Assembly (NCBI RefSeq): GCF_025421775.1
Contig: NZ_JAOEFX010000008.1
Span: 186,001 to 250,000, forward strand
From: Paenarthrobacter aurescens
Lineage (GTDB): Bacteria > Actinomycetota > Actinomycetes > Actinomycetales > Micrococcaceae
Direction: 5' to 3'
DNA length: 64,000 nucleotides
The notes under the pieces were generated by a model. That model worked only from the letters and a program-made list of their open reading frames with translations. It did no database searches and had not been told where the DNA came from. Position numbers and translations under genes: made by a program. Of this stretch, positions 54,724-60,830 are shown piece by piece (the first letter of the stretch is position 1; the number at the start of each line of letters is the position of its first letter).

Positions 54724-55158
54724 GTGACTGCTCTCATTAACGTCGTGGGCGCCGCCGTCGTCGACTCATTGAACGCCCCCACCCGCCTTCTTGCCGCGCG
54801 GCGTACAGCCCCTCCCCAGTTTGCGGGGATGTGGGAGTTCCCTGGTGGCAAGGTGGAGGCCGGGGAAGCGGCCGAGGCCGCCCTGCACCGGGAACTCGCG
54901 GAAGAACTCGGCGTTGAAGTGCGCCTCGGGCCGGAACTTGAGTCTGGCGCTACATCCGGGTGGACGCTCAATGAGCGCGCGTCCATGCGGGTTTGGTTCG
55001 CTGAGTTGACGGCGGGAGAGCCCATGCCGCTGGAGGACCACGACGAACTGCGGTGGCTGTCGCTGGTTGAGTGTGACGAAGCTCTCAACCTCCCGTGGAT
55101 TCCGGCGGACCTCCCGATTGTCCGGGCTTTGCTGGATCGCGTAGCCGCTCGCGCTTAG
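54724..55158 (+). CDS. NUDIX hydrolase, MutT-like
   Basis: 144 residues. The Nudix box GKVEAGEAAEAALHRELAEE, followed by LGVE, agrees with Gx5Ex7REUXEEXGU. The start VTALINVVGAAVVDS, with RRTAPPQFAGMWEFPGGK, is that of MutT-type 8-oxo-dGTP pyrophosphatases or CTP pyrophosphohydrolase; W and L residues near the end (DHDELRWLSLVE) fit. Nucleotide-pool cleaning is likely. GTG start supported by TAGACT. Confidence 0.88.
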   Translation: MTALINVVGAAVVDSLNAPTRLLAARRTAPPQFAGMWEFPGGKVEAGEAAEAALHRELAEELGVEVRLGPELESGATSGWTLNERASMRVWFAELTAGEPMPLEDHDELRWLSLVECDEALNLPWIPADLPIVRALLDRVAARA

Positions 55159-55173
55159 GAACCGGACACTTCG

Positions 55174-55548
55174 ATGAACCAAGTGGCGGCATCTTGCATG
55201 ATTTCGGTTGACCGGATCAGCAAGCGCTACGGCTCAGGGGAGAATCCGGTCGTCGCTTTGGACGACGTCTCATTGTCGATTGCGCGTGGCGAAATCTACG
55301 GGGTGGTCGGCCGGAGCGGTGCGGGCAAGAGCACCTTGATCAGGACCATCAACTCCCTTGTAGGGGCGGATTCCGGCACGGTTACTGTCGACGGACGAAA
55401 CATCAGCCAGTTGCAGGGAGCCACATTACGCGCTGCCCGCCACAACATCGGCATGATCTTCCAGCACTTCAACCTGCTGAGCAGCCGCACTGTCCAGGCC
55501 AACGTGGTTCCGGCTTCCTGGCGGCTGCGATTGCTTGGCAAGTATTGA
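55174..55548 (+). pseudogene. Truncated methionine ABC transporter ATPase (metN-like)
   Basis: Only the first 115 residues of a MetN-type ATPase remain: ISVDRISKRYGSGENPVVALDD, Walker A GRSGAGKST, and the Q-loop region MIFQHFNLLSSRTVQANV. Then the frame runs into VPASWRLRLLGKY and stops. The signature motif, Walker B, H-loop and the C-terminal ACT-like domain are all missing, as are metI and metQ. Such a protein could not hydrolyse ATP. A deletion joined the fragment to the region before the convergent radical SAM gene, where an 18-bp tandem duplication is also found. Confidence 0.8.
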
Positions 55549-55581
55549 AGGAAGGAGGGGCTGCCCGACGGCGGTCCCTCC

Positions 55582-55617
55582 TTTTCTGTGCTGTTCACCT
55601 TTTCTGTGCTGTTCACC
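55582..55617 (+). repeat. 18-bp tandem duplication
   Basis: TTTTCTGTGCTGTTCACC occurs twice in a row at 55582-55599 and 55600-55617, between the metN remnant and the end of the radical SAM gene. Possibly a scar of the rearrangement that truncated metN. Confidence 0.9.
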
Positions 55618-55640
55618 TTTGTTCCGCACGTGTGTTTCGC

Positions 55641-56735
55641 TCAGAAAAGCGGCTGCTGTCCCGGGAGGGCGGCGGAAGCTCCCGCAGCGGGTGCCGCCGC
55701 AGGCGCGGAGGCGGGCCGTGCATTCCGGTGGCTGAATCCCGATGTCCCGGTGAAACCGTATTTCGCCTTGAAGTAGCTGATCCTGCCGGTCAGCCAGGTG
55801 CGGTACTCCTTGGATGCGTAGCTGCCCTGGCCGTAGAGACGGCGGTATTTGCCAACCAGCTCAGGATGCTGGGTGGCCAGCCACGTCATGTACCACTCAC
55901 GCGTCCCGGGCTTGAGATAAAGGGCACCGGCTGTGACTCCCGTGGCACCTGCAGTGGTCAGTTCGGTGAACAAGGAGTCGAGGGCTTCATCCGAATCTGT
56001 AAGCCACGGCAGGATGGGCATCGCCATGACGCCACACCCCAGGCCTGCGTCACGGAGTCGGGCTATGAGCTTCAAGCGGGCCCTGGGGGAGGGCGTGCCC
56101 GGCTCGATGAGTTCTGCCAGGTCCTCATTGGTCATGGCCAGCGAGATGCCCAAGTCCACGGGAACCTGGGTGGCAGCATGCTTAAGCAGGGGGATGTCCC
56201 GTGCCAACAGGGTGCCTTTGGTCAGGATGGAGAACGGAGTGCCGGAATCCGCAAGTGCCCGGATGATTCCGGGCATGAGGGCATAACGGCCTTCTGCGCG
56301 CTGATAAGGGTCAGTGTTGGTGCCAAGGGCAACCTGGGGCCGCTTCCATGATGGCTTGGCAAGTTCGTTGCGGAGAACCTCGGCGGCGTTGATCTTGACC
56401 ACCACCTGCGAATCGAAGTCCCGGCCGGCGTCGAATTCCAGGTATGTGTGGCTCTTGCGGGCGAAGCAGTAAACGCAAGCATGGCTGCAGCCGCGATATG
56501 GATTTACCGTCCACTCGAATGGCATGTTGGAACCGGAAGGCACCTTGTTGAGCACTGACTTTGCGGTGACCTCATGGAAGGTGACTCCGGAGAATTCGGG
56601 TGTCGAGATGGAACGCACAAGCCCGGAAAGCGGCAACAGGGCATCCAAGGCCGGGGCAGGGCCCGGAGCACCGGTACCGCCTTCTTCTGACGCCGGTCCA
56701 CGCGTTGGTGAAAGTGCTTGTGCGTCCCATCTCAT
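55641..56735 (-). CDS. Radical SAM protein, Rv2578c-type, with SOS box
   Basis: 364 residues of the SPL-like/COG1533 radical SAM group. Cluster cysteines are Cys83, Cys87 and Cys90 in YRGCSHACVYCFARKSH; DFDSQVVVKINAAEVLRNEL, ALGTNTDPYQRAEGRYALMPGI and ILTKGTLLARDIPLL are hallmarks. Close relatives occur across actinobacteria (Rv2578c); their reaction is not established, with a nucleic-acid repair role suggested by relation to spore photoproduct lyase. ATG 56735 (MRWDAQ, like homologues) has GGAG 6 nt upstream. Earlier ATGs, up to 56771, would place the SOS box at 56745-56760 inside the gene. The C-terminus is Ala/Pro-rich. Confidence 0.85.
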   Translation of the reverse strand: MRWDAQALSPTRGPASEEGGTGAPGPAPALDALLPLSGLVRSISTPEFSGVTFHEVTAKSVLNKVPSGSNMPFEWTVNPYRGCSHACVYCFARKSHTYLEFDAGRDFDSQVVVKINAAEVLRNELAKPSWKRPQVALGTNTDPYQRAEGRYALMPGIIRALADSGTPFSILTKGTLLARDIPLLKHAATQVPVDLGISLAMTNEDLAELIEPGTPSPRARLKLIARLRDAGLGCGVMAMPILPWLTDSDEALDSLFTELTTAGATGVTAGALYLKPGTREWYMTWLATQHPELVGKYRRLYGQGSYASKEYRTWLTGRISYFKAKYGFTGTSGFSHRNARPASAPAAAPAAGASAALPGQQPLF

Positions 56736-56744
56736 GAACTCCAT

Positions 56745-56760
56745 TCGAATGTATGTTCGA
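56745..56760 (-). promoter_or_regulatory. LexA (SOS) box of the radical SAM gene
   Basis: TCGAATGTATGTTCGA (plus-strand reading), CGAAT-GTAT-GTTCG, lies 9 bp before the chosen ATG. The divergent pcp gene starts 66 bp away with its -10 at 56815. M. tuberculosis also has a LexA site at the Rv2578c/linB junction. Confidence 0.8.
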
Positions 56761-56814
56761 ACGAATGTCAAGGCCCCGTAGGCGTGTTCGGGACGGTCGG
56801 TGTGCGGGCGTTGC

Positions 56815-56826
56815 TAAGGTTGGCCC
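56815..56826 (+). promoter_or_regulatory. Leaderless-type -10 for pcp
   Basis: TAAGGT (56815-56820), 6 nt, then ATG at 56827. Confidence 0.6.
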
Positions 56827-57468
56827 ATGATTCTGCTGACTGGCTTCGAACCCTTTGGCAAGGATGACCTGAATCCGTCATGGCTCGCCGTGAACCGGGC
56901 GCGGGAGATCCTCAGGGCCGAAGGTCTCGACGTCGAAGCCATGGAGTTGCCGTGCGTCTTTGGTGAGTCGGCGGTCGTCCTCGGAGACGCCATGAAGTGC
57001 CTCAGCCCGGACATTGTTGTCTGTGTCGGCTTGGCAGGTGGCCGGGACCGCGTATCCCTGGAGCGTGTGGCCATAAACTGCGACGACGCCCGGATCCCGG
57101 ACAACAAAGGGCAGCGACCCATTGATGAAGAGGTCGTTCCTGGCGGTCCGGCCGCCTACTTCTCAAGCCTGCCCATCAAAGCGGCACTCAGAAACCTCCA
57201 GATCGCCGGAATCAAAGGAGAGGTGTCTCAGTCTGCCGGTACCTACGTGTGCAACCACGTCTTCTACGCGCTGATGCATCTGCTCGCATCCGAGCCAGAC
57301 GTCCGCGGCGGATTCGTGCATGTCCCGTACCTTCCGGAGCAGGTGTCACCGGAAGGCGTCACCCCATCGATGTCCCTGGAATCGATGGCGGAGGGTATCT
57401 CCGTGGTGGTCCGGACTGCCCTGCTTACGCAGTCAGATGCAAAGCTCTCCGCGGGTGCCATTCACTAG
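56827..57468 (+). CDS. pcp: Pyrrolidone-carboxylate peptidase
   Basis: Cysteine peptidase (C15) that removes N-terminal pyroglutamate. 213 residues with the full triad: Glu79 in RVSLERVAIN, Cys142 in SAGTYVCNHVFY and His165 in GGFVHVPYLPEQ. ILLTGFEPFGKDDLNPSW is the conserved start. Cytoplasmic. Ends in a 4-bp convergent overlap with the SIMPL gene. ATG supported by TAAGGT. Confidence 0.93.
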   Translation: MILLTGFEPFGKDDLNPSWLAVNRAREILRAEGLDVEAMELPCVFGESAVVLGDAMKCLSPDIVVCVGLAGGRDRVSLERVAINCDDARIPDNKGQRPIDEEVVPGGPAAYFSSLPIKAALRNLQIAGIKGEVSQSAGTYVCNHVFYALMHLLASEPDVRGGFVHVPYLPEQVSPEGVTPSMSLESMAEGISVVVRTALLTQSDAKLSAGAIH

Positions 57469-58094
57469 AGGAGTTCCCATTCGACCGTGACGCTGGCCGA
57501 AACAGACGACTCGCCCGCTTCGATGGTCAGCGCCTCAGCAGAGAACGACGCCCTGACCATCCCTCCCAAAGGAATGGGGGCTCCATGAACCGGTTGCTGG
57601 GAAATAGACCTTACCTGTCCCAACCGGGCGGAGGCCAGGGATGCGTACTGTTCGGCGCGTGCCAAAGCATCCTGCCATGCTGCTTCCTGCGCCTGCGCAG
57701 TGACCGATGTTGAATCCGCGAAGCCTTGCTCGATCCCATTGATCCTGATGTCGTCCCCACCGGCCGCCACGGCGGCGGCAATAGCAGCTGGAGCATCCGC
57801 GTGTGACCGGATGCCAACCTGCAGATTCGTGGAGGCTACGTATGCGGTGACTTTCTGGCCCTGGCCTTCAACCCACACAAGATCAGCGCGCAGGTTCAGG
57901 CCACTCGTTCGCAGGTCCACGGCTGGTACGCCTGCCTCCCGCAGGCTGGCGGCCACAGCACCAGCCGCCTTGCCGGCGTCGTCATATGCTTTCGCGGCAG
58001 TGTCCCGGCGCGTCTCCACGCCAAGGGTTATGGTGACCAGGTCCGGAACAGCGTTGGCGGTGGCGGTCCCTGTGACGGTGATGGTTCGCTTCAT
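57465..58094 (-). CDS. SIMPL (DUF541) domain protein
   Basis: 209 residues. KRTITVTGTATANAVPDLVTITLGVETR, AYDDAGKAAGAVAASLREAGV, DLRTSGLNLRADLVWVEGQGQKV and the C-terminal GMVRASFSAEALTIEAGESSVSASVTVEWEL match the SIMPL family, whose bacterial members form oligomeric assemblies in the periplasm or cell surface. Here no clear signal peptide is visible after ATG 58094, so the protein may be cytoplasmic. Begins 2 bp after the HEERH-motif gene and is co-transcribed with it. Confidence 0.82.
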   Translation of the reverse strand: MKRTITVTGTATANAVPDLVTITLGVETRRDTAAKAYDDAGKAAGAVAASLREAGVPAVDLRTSGLNLRADLVWVEGQGQKVTAYVASTNLQVGIRSHADAPAAIAAAVAAGGDDIRINGIEQGFADSTSVTAQAQEAAWQDALARAEQYASLASARLGQVRSISQQPVHGAPIPLGGMVRASFSAEALTIEAGESSVSASVTVEWELL

Positions 58095-58096
58095 GC

Positions 58097-58540
58097 TTAA
58101 GCCTCGATTCGATGGCCGGCCGGTCCGTCCGGCAGGTTGTGGTTGTCGATGTAGCCGCCCGCCGCGAGGCCGGCCTGGCGCTCGAAGAAGTTCCTCGAAC
58201 CTGGATTCCCGCTGCGCAGCATGGACCACCCGGCGGCTATGCCGTAGAGGCCAAGAAACGGAAGTCCCAGGCAGTACGCGTACTGGGTGCTGTGCCGCTC
58301 CTCATGCCCCAGCAGCACGGAGTTCGTTCCGGCAACGCCCTGGGGCGCCCGGTACAGGATCACGTTCCCCAGAGTGAATGCTCCAGCATGGGGGAGTTTC
58401 CAGCCATACCCGGCTGCTATCAGGAGGCCGCGTGGCCCGCGGGCCAGGGTGGTTCTGGACGCAGCGGCTACCGCGAGTCCCAGCGGGGTAGACAGGTTCA
58501 CGACGTTGGCGATCTGCCGTAGGCGCTGCGCGGGAGTCAT
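58097..58540 (-). CDS. Small protein with HEERH motif
   Basis: 147 residues of unknown family. NLSTPLGLAVAAASRTT, AFTLGNVILYRAPQGV and SVLLGHEERHSTQYAYCLGLPFLGLYG can be read; HEERH has the HExxH form of zincin metallopeptidases, and QYAYCLGLPFLGLYGIAAGW is a hydrophobic stretch that may be membrane-associated. A similar GHExxHxxQ arrangement occurs in DUF4157 and related proteins that are not proven peptidases. Leaderless geometry (TAGCAT, 6 nt, ATG 58540). Operon with the SIMPL gene. Confidence 0.65.
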   Translation of the reverse strand: MTPAQRLRQIANVVNLSTPLGLAVAAASRTTLARGPRGLLIAAGYGWKLPHAGAFTLGNVILYRAPQGVAGTNSVLLGHEERHSTQYAYCLGLPFLGLYGIAAGWSMLRSGNPGSRNFFERQAGLAAGGYIDNHNLPDGPAGHRIEA

Positions 58541-58552
58541 GAAGCCATGCTA
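58541..58552 (-). promoter_or_regulatory. Leaderless-type -10 for the HEERH/SIMPL operon
   Basis: Minus strand TAGCAT (58552-58547), 6 nt, ATG at 58540. Confidence 0.6.
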
Positions 58553-58641
58553 GACCCGTCGTGTATGGCACGGCATGAGCGGCAGGGATACGCTGTTCGA
58601 GCACTCATCGGTGCAGGGGAATGAATGGGGGAAGAAACACG

Positions 58642-59586
58642 ATGAACGTTAAACGTGCCATGGGCGTAGTGGGTGTCCTGCTTGCTGTCATGGTGGCTTT
58701 GACCGGCTGCGTCAAGCTGAACATGTCAGTCAAGGTCAACAATGAGAAAAGTGTGGACTACGAGGTTGTCTACGCGATCCAGAAGTCGGTACTGGGCGAT
58801 AAGTCCTTTGACGAATTCATGGAGTCGAACGGCGGTGGCAGTGGCAGCCAGGAGATGGACATCCCGGACGGTGCCACCGTGGTTGACTACGAGGACGAAA
58901 AATACAAGGGCAAGCGGATCACAGCTGCCAACCTTGACCCCGCGAAGCTTGCAGAGTCGTCCAGCTCGGAGAACCCCTTCGAGCTGAAGAAGGAGGGGGA
59001 CTTCTATGTCCTCTCCATGGGTGGAGTGACCGGCGCCGACAGCAGCGACCCCCAGGCTTCCAGCATGGCCAAGTCCATGTTTGACGAAGCCTCCGTCAAG
59101 TTCACGTTCCCGGGCAAGGTGGTGGAGGCAAAGGGCGCCACCGTCGATGGCAACACAGCCACGTTCGACATGTTGTCCATCAACGAGACCGTGGTCCAGG
59201 CCAAGGCCGAAGCCAACGCTGGTGTTCCGATGTGGATCATCTGGACACTGGTGGCTTTGCTGGTCATTGCCGCGGCACTAGTACTCCTGTTTGTGCTGCT
59301 CCGCAGGAGGTCGGCCCAGCAGGCGCCCGCGCTCGCAGGCGCCTCCCCTTATTGGCAGCCGGGCCAGGTGCCGCAGCCGGGGCCGGAGGGCTATCAGGCC
59401 CCGGTACAGCAGGGTGCCTACCCACAGCAACCTGCACAGCCTCAACAGAACTGGGCAGGGCAGGGATACACGCCGGGTGCACCCCCGGAAGCGGCACCAC
59501 AGCCGCCTGCGCAGCAGCCCGGCCAGAAGCACGACGACGGCCAGTCGCCGCCGCCGCCCACTGCACCGCCGTCGTCGGGCGCCTAA
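58642..59586 (+). CDS. LppM-like lipoprotein
   Basis: 314 residues. Signal peptide with lipobox VALTGC, so Cys23 is the lipidated residue; a domain of about 165 residues with mixed beta pattern (KLNMSVKVNNEKSVDYEVVYAI, KRITAANLDPAKLAESS, FTFPGKVVEAKGATVDGNT) resembles the LppM domain; a membrane helix near 196-218 (MWIIWTLVALLVIAAALVLL) is followed by a cytoplasmic RRRS and a Pro/Gln/Gly-rich tail. LppM of M. tuberculosis has the same layout. Function here unknown. ATG 58642 has GGGGGAAG 7-8 nt upstream; an ATG at 58621 is less likely. Confidence 0.83.
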   Translation: MNVKRAMGVVGVLLAVMVALTGCVKLNMSVKVNNEKSVDYEVVYAIQKSVLGDKSFDEFMESNGGGSGSQEMDIPDGATVVDYEDEKYKGKRITAANLDPAKLAESSSSENPFELKKEGDFYVLSMGGVTGADSSDPQASSMAKSMFDEASVKFTFPGKVVEAKGATVDGNTATFDMLSINETVVQAKAEANAGVPMWIIWTLVALLVIAAALVLLFVLLRRRSAQQAPALAGASPYWQPGQVPQPGPEGYQAPVQQGAYPQQPAQPQQNWAGQGYTPGAPPEAAPQPPAQQPGQKHDDGQSPPPPTAPPSSGA

Positions 59587-59666
59587 GCGAAAGGCGAGGG
59601 CCGACGTCGTCATTTCACATAGCGGGACGGGGCCAGGTGGGTTAAATCCCGCCGGTGAGGTTCAAC

Positions 59667-59672
59667 TAGACT
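59667..59672 (+). promoter_or_regulatory. -10 of the pheS promoter
   Basis: TAGACT, placing the transcript start near 59680. It lies 1 bp before the left arm of a terminator-like hairpin. Confidence 0.5.
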
Positions 59673-59673
59673 G

Positions 59674-59718
59674 AAGGGTAGTGCCTGCCGTCCGCGGCGA
59701 GCACTGCCCTTTCGTTTT
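59674..59718 (+). terminator. Terminator-like hairpin before pheS
   Basis: AAGGGTAGTGC (59674-59684) and GCACTGCCCTT (59701-59711) pair with one T.G, loop of 16 nt, followed by TTCGTTTT. It can end transcription coming from the lipoprotein gene. The pheS promoter start lies inside its left arm. Confidence 0.7.
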
Positions 59719-59770
59719 GCAGGCCTGCCTTGCCGGCCGCTCCCTACTCGTAGCTAAGAACAGTAGATGA
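59681..59770 (+). CDS. Possible 29-residue leader ORF overlapping pheS
   Basis: GTG at 59681, 8 nt after TAGACT, opens a frame of 29 codons ending in TGA that overlaps the pheS ATG (ATGA). The peptide contains one Phe (residue 11) and three Cys. The geometry would allow leaderless translation and coupling to pheS, which otherwise lacks a clear Shine-Dalgarno (only GTAG nearby). No other evidence supports it. Confidence 0.3.
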   Translation: MPAVRGEHCPFVLQACLAGRSLLVAKNSR

Positions 59771-60828
59771 CTGACACTTTGCCAGGCGCTGCCATCCCGA
59801 ACCCGCTGGATGAAGCCGCCATCACCGCTGCCGTCGAGGACGCCATTGCTGCAATAGCGGCCGCTTCCTCCCTCGAAGAACTCAAGGCTGTCCGCCTCGC
59901 CCACACCGGTGAGAAGTCGCCGCTCAGCCTTGCCAACCGTGAAATCGGTGGGCTCGCCAAGGAGCACAAGGCTGCGGCCGGTAAGCTCATGGGGTCCTCC
60001 CGTGGCCGCGTTAACCAGGCGCTCGCAGCCCGGACCCAAGTTCTCGAGGCTGAGAATGACGCCCGCATCCTGGTGGAAGAAACCGTCGATGTGACTGCCG
60101 CTCCGCGTCGTCGCCGTGCAGGTGCGCGCCACCCGCTGTCCACGCTGCAGGACCGCGTTTCGGACATCTTTGTTGGCATGGGGTGGGAAATTGCCGAAGG
60201 CCCCGAAGTTGAGTCCGAGTGGTTCAACTTCGACGCCCTGAACTTCAAGCCGGACCACCCGGCACGCGAAATGCAGGACACGTTCTTCGTGGAGCCGCCC
60301 GAGGCGCACCTGCTCATGCGCACGCACACCTCTCCTGTCCAGGTACGTTCCATGCTGGAACGCGAAGTGCCCATCTACGTGCTGTGCCCGGGCAAGGTGT
60401 TCCGCACCGATGAACTCGATGCCACGCACACGCCTGTCTTCCACCAGTTCGAGGGACTGGCGATCGACAAGGACCTGAGTATGGCGGATCTCCGCGGCAC
60501 GCTGGAGCACTTCGCCCGGCAGATGTTCGGCGATGAAGCCTCCATCCGCCTGCGCCCCAACTACTTCCCGTTCACGGAGCCTTCCGCCGAACTGGACATC
60601 TGGCACCCCGGTGCCAAGGGCGGTCCGCGCTGGATCGAGTGGGGCGGCTGCGGCATGGTCAACCCCAACGTCCTCCGGGCGGCCGGCATCGATCCGGACA
60701 TCTATTCAGGTTTTGCCTTCGGTATGGGTATTGAGCGCACGCTCATGTTCCGCAACGAAGTCGGCGATATGCGCGACATGATCGAAGGCGACGTACGTTT
60801 CAGCGAGCACTTCGGGATGGAGATCTAA
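59767..60828 (+). CDS. pheS: Phenylalanyl-tRNA synthetase alpha subunit
   Basis: Class II synthetase subunit with the catalytic site. 353 residues: N-terminal coiled coil (about 20-100), motif 1 region HPLSTLQDRVSDIFVGMGWE, motif 2 with LLMRTHTSPVQVRSML and CPGKVFRTDELDATHTPVFHQFEG, and motif 3 GFAFGMGIERTLMF. WIEWGGCGMVNPNVL is the subunit contact. Works as alpha2-beta2 with PheT, which starts 2 bp later. Confidence 0.97.
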   Translation: MTDTLPGAAIPNPLDEAAITAAVEDAIAAIAAASSLEELKAVRLAHTGEKSPLSLANREIGGLAKEHKAAAGKLMGSSRGRVNQALAARTQVLEAENDARILVEETVDVTAAPRRRRAGARHPLSTLQDRVSDIFVGMGWEIAEGPEVESEWFNFDALNFKPDHPAREMQDTFFVEPPEAHLLMRTHTSPVQVRSMLEREVPIYVLCPGKVFRTDELDATHTPVFHQFEGLAIDKDLSMADLRGTLEHFARQMFGDEASIRLRPNYFPFTEPSAELDIWHPGAKGGPRWIEWGGCGMVNPNVLRAAGIDPDIYSGFAFGMGIERTLMFRNEVGDMRDMIEGDVRFSEHFGMEI

Positions 60829-60830
60829 CA

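Noticed and set aside
59587..59766. T-box leader ahead of pheS
   Set aside because: No T-box sequence (TGGNACCGCG-like) or specifier loop is visible and the transcribed leader would be under 90 nt.
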